A program made the translations under genes and the position numbers. The notes below the pieces were generated by a model. That model did not search any database. It saw only the letters and a program-made list of their open reading frames with translations, and was not told where the DNA came from. This document shows, piece by piece, positions 23,301 to 31,827 of a stretch of 36,012 nt of DNA (the first letter of the stretch is position 1; each line of letters starts with the position of its first letter). This DNA comes from Erysipelotrichaceae bacterium (lineage in GTDB: Bacteria > Bacillota_I > Bacilli_A > Erysipelotrichales > Erysipelotrichaceae): the NCBI GenBank assembly GCA_016280635.1, contig JAEEHC010000080.1:1-36012 (forward strand), in the 5' to 3' direction.

Positions 23301-26300
23301 ATGAATAATAAACAAAAAACCTTCAGATTCCTGAGGAATACCCTGGTCGTTTTCCTGTGCCTTGGAATGATGCTCACCTCACTGACCGTCACCGCAAAGG
23401 CCAGAACTATCGATCATTCATATGATGCCTCCAACTACGATAATACAAAGAAGTTCGATGAGAAAGACATCGAATTTGAGATAACGGAAGACAGAGAAGA
23501 GTACGCAAAACACTTCCACATGAAGGACGGCAGTAATACCGCTGTAGAGTATGAACATGCCGTTTTTTACTATGAGAACGGCGAGTACATAGAAATTGAT
23601 AACCAACTGAAGAAGACAGATAGAGGATACGAGAACTCCAGTAATGAAAGATGGAACGTGGTGCTGGGTGATAACGGGCAGTATCATCTGAGCTTTGATG
23701 GGATCCGGCTGGGCTTTAAGGATCCTTCTGACAAGACGGAAACAGAATACATTACCCTGGAAGATGACAGAGACAGCCTTCTTTTCAATAAGAGCGTGAG
23801 CGATGTAGTGAGGTATAAGGACATCCTTAAGGATACTGATGTCGATTACCAGCTCTTTGGCGGCGGTGGGATAAAGGAAAACATCATCCTGAAGAGTAAG
23901 GAAGCCTCCAACACAATAGAGTATGTTTTCTCAACTGAAGGATACGAAGTATATGAGAAGGATGGAGAAATAGTATTCTGCAGAAACGGGATAGAAGAAT
24001 ACGCCTTAAGCGCCCCCTACGCCATCGACGCCAATGACAGATCAACAGGAGAACTGACTCTTTCACTGGAAAATAGTAATGCCATAAGACTTCAGATCAG
24101 CGAAGAGTGGCTGAACAGTGCTGAATATCCGGTAATAATAGACCCGGTGATCTCCAGAGTCATGGAAAGAGGATCGGTAAGATCAACCACCGTCTATTCC
24201 AAGAAGCCTAACAGTAATGCCATGTATTCCTATGGGGCGATGTATGTGGGAAGACAGTCTTCAGACTGGCTGAACTGCCGGGGCGCCTTCAAGTTCACCT
24301 TGCCCACTCTTGATGAAAGCGACATGGTCATCCAGGCTTCTTTCTCTTTGAATCAGAGAAACTACAGCGGCAGCGGTAATAACGTCGTAAAGGTCGCTCA
24401 GATCGATCAGGACCTGCCCATAAATACTCTTACCTGGAACATCTTAAACGGCCACTATGGCCACATAAGAGAATTCGCCATAACCTCATCAGCCACAAAC
24501 AATGAGTGGTTTGAATTCGACATAACAGGCATCGTAAGAGACTGGTACCTCAATGATAATAACTACGGCCTGGCGCTGATATCATCGGCAGAGGATACGG
24601 CATACAGATATGCCTCATTTGTGACTACCAATCATCCTACCTATACCTCCAGATGGCCTTATGCCACGGTTAGATACATATCAAAGGATGGCTTAGAGGA
24701 TTACCTGAGCTATGAAACAGTTGACTCGCTTACACTGGGACAGTTCAATGTCGGCCATTTCAACGGGAATCTCATATATCTCCATGAAGATTTCTCTGAC
24801 AGCGGTAACTGGCTGCCGACAAGTGTAACACATGTCTATAACCACCATAAGAGAGCAGTGGATGAGACAGTAAACTCATCGATGAAGTTCGGAAAGGGGT
24901 TCAGATTATCCGTCAGCCTTCAGGTGAGATATGACAGTGATAATGACTGGTATGAACTGTATGATGAAGACGGAACAGTACATTACTTCCTCAATGATGA
25001 AGGAACATATAAGGAAGAGTTCAGTGACTCCAATGTGCTGGAAGTAAATACCAACGACTATACGATAGATAATGACTCCTCCAAGACAGTATTCAATAAG
25101 ATGACAGGTCTTATCAGTTATGTGGAAGACAAGATAAACGACAGGACGCAGGCATATACCTATAATGCCAATGACCAGCTGATAAAGATAACCGACGGTG
25201 CCGACAGAGAGACACTGTTTACTTACACAAACAACTACCTTACCAAGATAACATATGACATCGAGACCGGCTCCTCTTCACCAAATTATGGCCAGGGAAG
25301 GGAGATAACCTATGCATATAATTCCAATGGGCAGCTTTCCTCCGTTACGATGCCGGATGGGAATATCATTAATTATTCTTACACTTCAACCGGAGAACTT
25401 CAGAGCGTCAGTAACACTTATGAAGGAAGAGTACAGATAAGCTATCTCAACGGGCTGCTGAAGAGAGCGGAAAGCATAACCAGATATGGAAACGACAATA
25501 CTGTCGGAAATTCCCTGTCCTTTGACTATGGCAACTCTGAGACAACCATTACATATGATGATGACTATGAACTGACTTATCTCTTTGATGAAGCCGGGCA
25601 TACGGTAAGCGTCAGGGATAATGAAGATAATGGAGTATACGGAGGATATGTCAATACCTCCGACAATAACAAGCACTCACTTTCCTTTGAAAGCGAGATG
25701 CAGACCACAACGGTCAACCTGCTTAAGAACCATACCCCGACAAGCACTTCCAACTATACAGGTACCTTTACTCTGGTGACTACGGGAGATACTGATCCCT
25801 TCTATTCATCAAAGGCTTTTAAGCTAACCAATAATAACTCAGTAAGCCAGAGCGTAGCGGTCACTTCAGGGAAGACCTATACGGCTAGTGCTTATGTGAA
25901 GGTTACTTCAGGAAGCAACTATAAACTCTACGTAGGCAACAGCGACAAACTGGGAACTCTCAATGAGTGGATAAGGATATCTGATACCTTTACTGCCAAT
26001 ACGAACAGCTACACCTTCACCGTATCAGGGTACGGAACCGGAGAAGCGTTGATAAAGAACTTCCAGCTGGAAGAAGGGGCGGCAGCGAGCAGATATAACC
26101 TCATTGAAAACGGATCATTTGACTATTCTACCAGTAACTGGGTGATTGGCAATGTCGGAAGTAATGACGGACTAGTCACAGGAAGAAGAGGAAACGGATA
26201 TCAGATAACATCTACTGCTTCCCAGGCAAGATACATCTACCAGCAGATCGACATCTCTGGCAATCAGGGCGATGAGTTCATATTGTCTGTATGGGGTAAG

Positions 26301-29300
26301 AACGATACCACTACCCAGAAAGAACTGAATACTTCTTCGGCTAATTCAGGAAACGATCATGGTAGAGCCATCGGAGCCAGGATATCATTCATAGACAGTA
26401 ACAACACTGAGATAGACGGAGGCTCATTCATCTTTGAATCCGCTTCGCTTAACTGGCAGTATCTTACCGGAAGTATCAGTGCTCCAGAAGATTATGTTGC
26501 GGTGAGAGTATATCTGTTCTCCAATCACTGTTATGGCACTACTGTGTACGATGACGTGCAGCTCTATGTTCAGTCTTTTGGGACCAGATATGAATATGAC
26601 TCAGAAGGCCGGGAGATAAGATGTGAAGATCCTCAGGGAAACATAACCATAACGGCCTATAAGGACATCACGATAGCGACCACTGATGGAAACGAGACTA
26701 CTGATGTGGTAGACTACATTGAATACAGAAAAGCATCTGAACCAACTTATCACAAGGAAACAGTATATGACTATGACACCAAGGGAAACGTCATAAGCGA
26801 GATATATACCGACTACAACCTTGAACAGAACAACCCCAACAGAGTCACGACCATCCTGTACAATTACGACGAAGACAATAACCTGGTATCTACGGAGACC
26901 AATGGCAATATCCACTACGAAACAGGCAAGGTCACATATTCAGAAAACTATGTATCTTCGTATACTGATGAGAGAGGAAAGATTACATCATTCAATTATG
27001 ATGAAGTGACAGGGCATCTTCTTTCCACTACCGATCCCATCGGTCACACCACTTCATATACCTATCTGGCTAATACTGATCTGATAAGCTCGGTTTCCTC
27101 AGGAAACAGCAGCGTCAGCTATACCTATGATTCATTAGGCCAGATAAGCACGATAAGCCACTCTAATACTTCAAGTACTTCTACGCAGTACTCCTTTGAT
27201 TATGACTGTTTTGGTAATCTAATAGAGGTGTCCGTAGGAAACAGAGTGCTTTACTCCTATGATTATGAGGCTCATAACGGGAAACTGTACTCTGCGACCA
27301 ACGGAAACAATGAAGAGATGTCATATCGTTATGACTCATTAGACAGAGTTACTCAGATCTATCAGGGCAATACTCTGGCATACAGTTTTGAATACGGGCC
27401 GGATGGTAAGCTGGGAAGATTCACCGATCATTTGTACAATGAGACGGAAACATATGAATATGACTTCTCAGGTAATGTCATCAGAGAAAACAGAAGTGAC
27501 GGAACAAGGCTGTTCAACGATTACGATGATAACGGAAAGATCATATCCTCCGGATATTCAAAGCTAACCAATTCATCCATCACTTCCTTCACCTACAACG
27601 AAAAGCAGGAGATCGAGACTGTAAGCTGGAATACGAACAACTCCGTTTCATCTTTGTCGTACAGCAGGGATGTCCTGAGAAGATATACAGGCAGCAGTTA
27701 TGAGATAAACAATAACAGTGTTTTGGCAACTGTGGTCAGTTATGAGAAGTTCCTTGATAACAACAATGAAGAAAAGACCACCAGTTTCATACACGAAGTA
27801 ACTAACGCCTTTGGAACTGATCAGTTGGATTATGAGTATTATTATGACAATAACGGAAACATAACCAGTGTTGATGTTTATAACGGTATCACTCATTACA
27901 TCTTCACCTATCAGTATGATTCCCTCAATCAGTTGATAAGGGAGAATGACCCTGTACTTAATAAGACAATAGTCTATAGTTATGATTCAGGTGGAAACCG
28001 GACATCGGTATCCACCTACAGTTATACGACAGCAGATAATCCGTCAAATCCGTTATCAACTGAGACATATGGATATACTGACAATAACTGGAATGATCTT
28101 CTAACCTCATATAACAACAATTCGATAACCTATGATTCAACTGGTCATCCGCTTGTCTATCATGATGGTAAGCAGTTTACCTGGAACTACGGAAGGCTGA
28201 CCGGATATACTGATACTGCCAACAGTAGGGTGGTGAGCTATACCTATGATTCTGAAGGAATAAGGGCATCAAAGACGGTTAACGGAACTACAACATATTA
28301 TCTCTTATCCGGCACCACGATCCTTCAGGAGACAAAGGGAAACGATACCATCATTTACGAATACGATGACAATGGAGGTCTGAGATCTTTCGTATACAAC
28401 GGGAACAGGTACATATACATAAAGAACGGAACGGATGACATTGTAGGGATCTTTGATTCTTCAGGATCAATGGTGGTCAGATATGATTATGATGGATATG
28501 GCAACTGTACAGTGACCAACATAGGGAACACTTCCATTGGAGACATCAACCCGTTCAGGTACCGTAGTTATTATTTCGACACAGAGAGTGGATTCTACTA
28601 TCTGAATTCAAGGTACTATGATTCTCAGACAGGGCGGTTTATTTCTCCGGATGAGGTTGAAGAACTAGGCACAAACGAAACAATTTTCGGGTTTAATATC
28701 TATGCATATTGTGATAATAACCCAATAAACTGTTTCGATAATATGGGAAAAGGAACATCATATAATAAAACAAAAATACTAGCTGGTATGCTCGTTATCA
28801 TTATTCTTTTTGTCGCTACTGCTTGCGTTGGCGGAACTTTAGGAGTCGTTTTAGGTGCCGCATTAATTGGCGCAATCGCTGGTGGAATTATTGGAGCAAT
28901 AATTGGCGTCGTAATTAGTAGGAAATCTAAAGAATCACAGGTCGCGAATGGCTTTTTGAAAGGAACAATTCTTGGAGGTGCTGCAGCCGCATTGTTTGTC
29001 GTATTGTTAAAAGCGTTTGGAGTGATAAAAATAATAGGAAGTGCACAAAAAACGGGGACAGCATTGCACAGATTCTTTTCAAATATTATTGCCGCCATTC
29101 ATTCAATGCAGTTTTGGAGAACCTCTGAGGTTTATCTAAATAGATCTTTAAGTACAGCCGGTTATATTGGAAGGAAGATTCCTGACGTAATTGTAAAACT
29201 TAGAAAAGGATGGGCAATAATTGTTGAAGTCGTTAGTCACTCTCAAACAGTTGAACAGATGAATGATAAGATTGATGCAATTAAGGCTATGAATCCTAAT

Positions 29301-29366
29301 ACTGAGATAATTCGAAGTGTATGTAAATGGGCAAAGGTAATATGGCAATTATTACACAGGAGGTAA
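23301..29366 (+). CDS. Secreted RHS/YD-repeat (WapA-like) polymorphic toxin
   Basis: A 2021-residue exported protein. Residues 1-~35 are a signal peptide. A DNRLRE-type domain follows (~290-450, FKFTLPTLDESDMVIQASFS and WFEFDITGIVRDWYLN), as in WapA. YD repeats begin near residue 610 and continue to ~1750, interrupted by two carbohydrate-binding-like jelly-roll modules (~800-1090, LIENGSFDYSTSNWVIG). The RHS core lies at ~1750-1812 (FRYRSYYFDTESGFYYLNSR, YDSQTGRFISPDE). The variable tip (~1813-2021) has a glycine-rich hydrophobic part (~1825-1910) and a C-terminal domain with IPDVI (D1962) and IVEVVSHSQ (E1976), which looks like a PD-(D/E)XK-type nuclease with Ser where Lys is usual. The role inferred is a contact-delivered or released toxin against competing bacteria, with immunity from the next gene. 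Tip DNA is clearly more AT-rich than the core. Confidence 0.9.
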   Translation: MNNKQKTFRFLRNTLVVFLCLGMMLTSLTVTAKARTIDHSYDASNYDNTKKFDEKDIEFEITEDREEYAKHFHMKDGSNTAVEYEHAVFYYENGEYIEIDNQLKKTDRGYENSSNERWNVVLGDNGQYHLSFDGIRLGFKDPSDKTETEYITLEDDRDSLLFNKSVSDVVRYKDILKDTDVDYQLFGGGGIKENIILKSKEASNTIEYVFSTEGYEVYEKDGEIVFCRNGIEEYALSAPYAIDANDRSTGELTLSLENSNAIRLQISEEWLNSAEYPVIIDPVISRVMERGSVRSTTVYSKKPNSNAMYSYGAMYVGRQSSDWLNCRGAFKFTLPTLDESDMVIQASFSLNQRNYSGSGNNVVKVAQIDQDLPINTLTWNILNGHYGHIREFAITSSATNNEWFEFDITGIVRDWYLNDNNYGLALISSAEDTAYRYASFVTTNHPTYTSRWPYATVRYISKDGLEDYLSYETVDSLTLGQFNVGHFNGNLIYLHEDFSDSGNWLPTSVTHVYNHHKRAVDETVNSSMKFGKGFRLSVSLQVRYDSDNDWYELYDEDGTVHYFLNDEGTYKEEFSDSNVLEVNTNDYTIDNDSSKTVFNKMTGLISYVEDKINDRTQAYTYNANDQLIKITDGADRETLFTYTNNYLTKITYDIETGSSSPNYGQGREITYAYNSNGQLSSVTMPDGNIINYSYTSTGELQSVSNTYEGRVQISYLNGLLKRAESITRYGNDNTVGNSLSFDYGNSETTITYDDDYELTYLFDEAGHTVSVRDNEDNGVYGGYVNTSDNNKHSLSFESEMQTTTVNLLKNHTPTSTSNYTGTFTLVTTGDTDPFYSSKAFKLTNNNSVSQSVAVTSGKTYTASAYVKVTSGSNYKLYVGNSDKLGTLNEWIRISDTFTANTNSYTFTVSGYGTGEALIKNFQLEEGAAASRYNLIENGSFDYSTSNWVIGNVGSNDGLVTGRRGNGYQITSTASQARYIYQQIDISGNQGDEFILSVWGKNDTTTQKELNTSSANSGNDHGRAIGARISFIDSNNTEIDGGSFIFESASLNWQYLTGSISAPEDYVAVRVYLFSNHCYGTTVYDDVQLYVQSFGTRYEYDSEGREIRCEDPQGNITITAYKDITIATTDGNETTDVVDYIEYRKASEPTYHKETVYDYDTKGNVISEIYTDYNLEQNNPNRVTTILYNYDEDNNLVSTETNGNIHYETGKVTYSENYVSSYTDERGKITSFNYDEVTGHLLSTTDPIGHTTSYTYLANTDLISSVSSGNSSVSYTYDSLGQISTISHSNTSSTSTQYSFDYDCFGNLIEVSVGNRVLYSYDYEAHNGKLYSATNGNNEEMSYRYDSLDRVTQIYQGNTLAYSFEYGPDGKLGRFTDHLYNETETYEYDFSGNVIRENRSDGTRLFNDYDDNGKIISSGYSKLTNSSITSFTYNEKQEIETVSWNTNNSVSSLSYSRDVLRRYTGSSYEINNNSVLATVVSYEKFLDNNNEEKTTSFIHEVTNAFGTDQLDYEYYYDNNGNITSVDVYNGITHYIFTYQYDSLNQLIRENDPVLNKTIVYSYDSGGNRTSVSTYSYTTADNPSNPLSTETYGYTDNNWNDLLTSYNNNSITYDSTGHPLVYHDGKQFTWNYGRLTGYTDTANSRVVSYTYDSEGIRASKTVNGTTTYYLLSGTTILQETKGNDTIIYEYDDNGGLRSFVYNGNRYIYIKNGTDDIVGIFDSSGSMVVRYDYDGYGNCTVTNIGNTSIGDINPFRYRSYYFDTESGFYYLNSRYYDSQTGRFISPDEVEELGTNETIFGFNIYAYCDNNPINCFDNMGKGTSYNKTKILAGMLVIIILFVATACVGGTLGVVLGAALIGAIAGGIIGAIIGVVISRKSKESQVANGFLKGTILGGAAAALFVVLLKAFGVIKIIGSAQKTGTALHRFFSNIIAAIHSMQFWRTSEVYLNRSLSTAGYIGRKIPDVIVKLRKGWAIIVEVVSHSQTVEQMNDKIDAIKAMNPNTEIIRSVCKWAKVIWQLLHRR

Positions 29367-29368
29367 AA

Positions 29369-30136
29369 ATGTATTGTACAATGATGTTTTTCTTTAAGAA
29401 AGTAGGAGTCGTTTCGAGCGATCAACTCAGAGAATCAATAAAAGAAATAAACAATATTTGTAACACGAACTACAGAAGCTTGGAAGTCATAATGGATAGT
29501 CCATTTACCGTAAATAGTATTTATTCAAAGAGAAAGAATTGTGATCAAATAGGTAGTAAAGACGAGAGCCTAATAAATGATGTCTATTATGATAAAACAG
29601 GCCTTATGAAAATGCTCTACTTGTCAAATTATAATGATTCGGACAGCGTGTGCGAAAGGATAAAAATCCGTTTTCGCAATCCAAATATACAAATCGCATC
29701 GAGCGCTAGCGTTAGTTATCAAGTTAATAATGATCCCAAATCAATACCGTGTGATTTTAAAAAGGTTCTGCTGGTGTTCTACGGGATGGGATGGAGAGTA
29801 GACAATTCTTTCGTATGTTACTATAAATCGCCCAATTTTCCTTTGGCTCTATATGGGGTTCATTATAGCATTTTCAATAGCAAAGAAACGAAGGATGCTA
29901 TAGAACATGAAAGAAAACACTTTCATAGAAACTATGTTGGTAGTATTCAGGATGTATATCAGGCAAACACAATATCAATGAATCATCTGTCAGAAGAAAA
30001 ACTGAAAATGCTTGAAGAGATATGTGGGAAGAAATGTGAAATAGTTGAAGATAATTATTACTTTGATTGTTTGGCGCGAGGCGATTCTCTTCAAATAGAT
30101 AAGGCGAAAAGGAAAAGACTGAGGGAATTGTTCTAA
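29369..30136 (+). CDS. Putative immunity protein for the RHS toxin tip
   Basis: A 255-residue protein with no signal peptide and no family I recognise. It starts 2 bases after the toxin stop; AGGAGG, the last codons of the toxin gene, is its ribosome binding site, so translation is tightly coupled. The position directly after a polymorphic toxin and the matching AT-rich composition are the basis for calling it immunity. Visible features are an N-terminal MMFFFKKVGVVSSDQLRESI, a Lys-rich middle and a C-terminal charged stretch (KAKRKRLRELF). An in-frame start at 29327 within the toxin gene is unlikely because it has no comparable site. Confidence 0.72.
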   Translation: MYCTMMFFFKKVGVVSSDQLRESIKEINNICNTNYRSLEVIMDSPFTVNSIYSKRKNCDQIGSKDESLINDVYYDKTGLMKMLYLSNYNDSDSVCERIKIRFRNPNIQIASSASVSYQVNNDPKSIPCDFKKVLLVFYGMGWRVDNSFVCYYKSPNFPLALYGVHYSIFNSKETKDAIEHERKHFHRNYVGSIQDVYQANTISMNHLSEEKLKMLEEICGKKCEIVEDNYYFDCLARGDSLQIDKAKRKRLRELF

Positions 30137-30215
30137 GATAATAGCGGAAAATGACCATAGTGGACTGGTGTGGAAAAGCATTAGTGGGTAGTATTACAAG
30201 AAACTATGCTTCTTA

Positions 30216-30243
30216 GTGTCCCAACCTGCTTCTATGCTAAAAT
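30216..30243 (+). repeat. Cassette-border repeat A, copy 1
   Basis: GTGTCCCAACCTGC (30216-30229) followed by TTCTATGCTAAAAT. It matches the sequence at the right edge of the window (35986 onward) with a one-base insertion and a few substitutions. CAACCTGC recurs at 30254-30261. It lies between the immunity gene and the next cassette. Confidence 0.65.
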
Positions 30244-30265
30244 GATTGTGCTGCAACCTGCAATA

Positions 30266-30291
30266 ACACACGTGGAATCGATCGCGCTTCT
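30266..30291 (+). repeat. Cassette-border repeat B, copy 1
   Basis: ACACAC followed by the 20-mer GTGGAATCGATCGCGCTTCT. It matches copy 2 (33192-33217) at 25 of 26 bases. Both copies are non-coding and sit just before a new gene group. A degenerate third copy lies at 34844. Confidence 0.8.
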
Positions 30292-30379
30292 AAAGAGAGA
30301 AAAATTAAGAAAAGCAGCTGATTAATGATGAGTGAAGAGTAATTAATAATTCGCACAATATAATGAAAGGAGCAAAATA

Positions 30380-31018
30380 GTGAAGGAAGATTTGTTCTGT
30401 TGTCCACATTGTTTCAGAAATAAACATATACAAAGATATATTGAAGAAAACTACGATGAAAAAGGGCATTGCTGCTATTGCGATGATTATAATACAGTTT
30501 TGATTTCGGTAAAAAGACTAGGCCAGTATTTTCGAGAGTGTATAAACAAAGCATATGAAATTTGTGGGACTGGAACGGGATCAATGTGGGATTCCGAAGA
30601 AAAGGAAGAATTAGGGCCTGATGGCAATGCTGCAACAACATACAGTATTCGTAGGATAATGGTTGAAGAAGAGAATGTATTTAGTGAAGAAACGATTACT
30701 GGACCATTGCTAGAAGATTTGTTTGAAAACGTATATACTGCAAGAGAAATTCAAAAGGGATCTGAGGATAACTTTGCAGAAATTAATTCAGAAAAATGGG
30801 TTATCAAAAACGATTTATATGGTAGTGAACAGACCCGAGTATTCCAATCATGGGAAACATTTAAACACATAGTAAAGCATTACAATCGTTTTTTTGATTC
30901 AGAAAACTACAATATCCGGGGGGAATACCTAGAACGAATGGATCCATACATATATGATTTTGTTACAGATATTTCGAAAGAAATGAAGTTTTTCCGAGCA
31001 AGAAAGATAAGGCAATAG
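30380..31018 (+). CDS. Truncated HEPN/RES N-terminal domain protein
   Basis: A 212-residue protein from GTG 30380, with AAAGGAG 7 bases before it. The N-terminus has a zinc-knuckle-like pattern, CPHC (C8, C11) and CCYC (C31, C34), within CFRNKHIQRYIEENYDEKGHC, which resembles the HEPN/RES N-terminal domain found before RES-type NAD-degrading toxins. The protein ends in MKFFRARKIRQ: FRAR is where a RES domain would begin, but the stop comes at once and no RES continuation is seen in the other forward frames before the next gene. It may be a truncated toxin gene, or a free-standing N-terminal module kept as a regulator or antidote. Family assignment is from memory of the motif, so moderate. Confidence 0.6.
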   Translation: MKEDLFCCPHCFRNKHIQRYIEENYDEKGHCCYCDDYNTVLISVKRLGQYFRECINKAYEICGTGTGSMWDSEEKEELGPDGNAATTYSIRRIMVEEENVFSEETITGPLLEDLFENVYTAREIQKGSEDNFAEINSEKWVIKNDLYGSEQTRVFQSWETFKHIVKHYNRFFDSENYNIRGEYLERMDPYIYDFVTDISKEMKFFRARKIRQ

Positions 31019-31108
31019 AAGATGCCATGAGGCATTTTAAGATGATTTAGTTACAATTATAGAGCTGCACGAATTATCAGTTTTAATGAAAAGAGGAGAG
31101 AGATAATA

Positions 31109-31741
31109 ATGTTAGTTAAGGATATATTAGCTATTGCATCATCAATATTATTAAGCGTAGGAGGTTCTGGAGTAATAATATGTTCCGTGTCAAGGTTTTT
31201 AGCAGAAAGGATTGTTAAACGCATTGACAGTAAATACCAATTGATGCTTGATCAAGAATTAGAAAAGTATAGGAGTTTATTGGATCAGAGAATATATGTT
31301 TCACAAACACAGTTTGATAATGAGTTTCAAATATATAAGCAATTATCCAAAGCATATTTTACTGTTGCAGTAAAAGTGTCTTCATTTGCTTTTGATTATG
31401 AAAAAAAGAATACTATTTCTATAAAAGCGGGAGATATATCCCGAGAAGAGATTAATAGGCTTATTGATGCAACTTGCGCCGCGCAAAATCTGTTGTTTGA
31501 AAATGCGGCTTTTATCCCTGAAGATATATTCAATGCATACTATGAGTTGTATGTGAATACAAATGCTTTCTTTTGGAAAATTATCGATAAAATTGATGAG
31601 TACCCACAAATGAATAACGAACTAGGTGAGACTAATATAGAATGTGATATTACATTAGCAAAAGTAATAGAATCTGAGTTGGGAGAAATAAATAAAAAAG
31701 TTAGGGAGCATTTGGAATCATTAACGATAATACCGAAGTAA
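31109..31741 (+). CDS. Membrane-anchored coiled-coil protein, unknown function
   Basis: A 210-residue protein. One N-terminal membrane helix (~residues 6-28, ILAIASSILLSVGGSGVIICSV) is followed by a basic turn and a long helical region (KYQLMLDQELEKYRSLLDQRIYVSQTQFDNEF) likely to form a coiled coil, and a helical C-terminal half. GAGGAG precedes the ATG. Small proteins of this build are common in defence and toxin islands, but I recognise no named family. It lies 90 bases after the truncated RES-type gene and 86 before the 417-residue gene, on the same strand, in AT-rich DNA. Confidence 0.72.
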   Translation: MLVKDILAIASSILLSVGGSGVIICSVSRFLAERIVKRIDSKYQLMLDQELEKYRSLLDQRIYVSQTQFDNEFQIYKQLSKAYFTVAVKVSSFAFDYEKKNTISIKAGDISREEINRLIDATCAAQNLLFENAAFIPEDIFNAYYELYVNTNAFFWKIIDKIDEYPQMNNELGETNIECDITLAKVIESELGEINKKVREHLESLTIIPK

Positions 31742-31827
31742 TAATCATCTTTGATAACGAGTTTGGATGAGAATGTTTCTATAAATGATGAATTATATAG
31801 ATGAATTAAGAGTTGGAGATGTAGTTT

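Noticed and set aside
25140-28500. The repetitive YD region as a CRISPR or DNA-level tandem repeat
   Set aside because: The repetition is at the protein level (YD repeats) with diverged DNA and no regular spacer-repeat structure.
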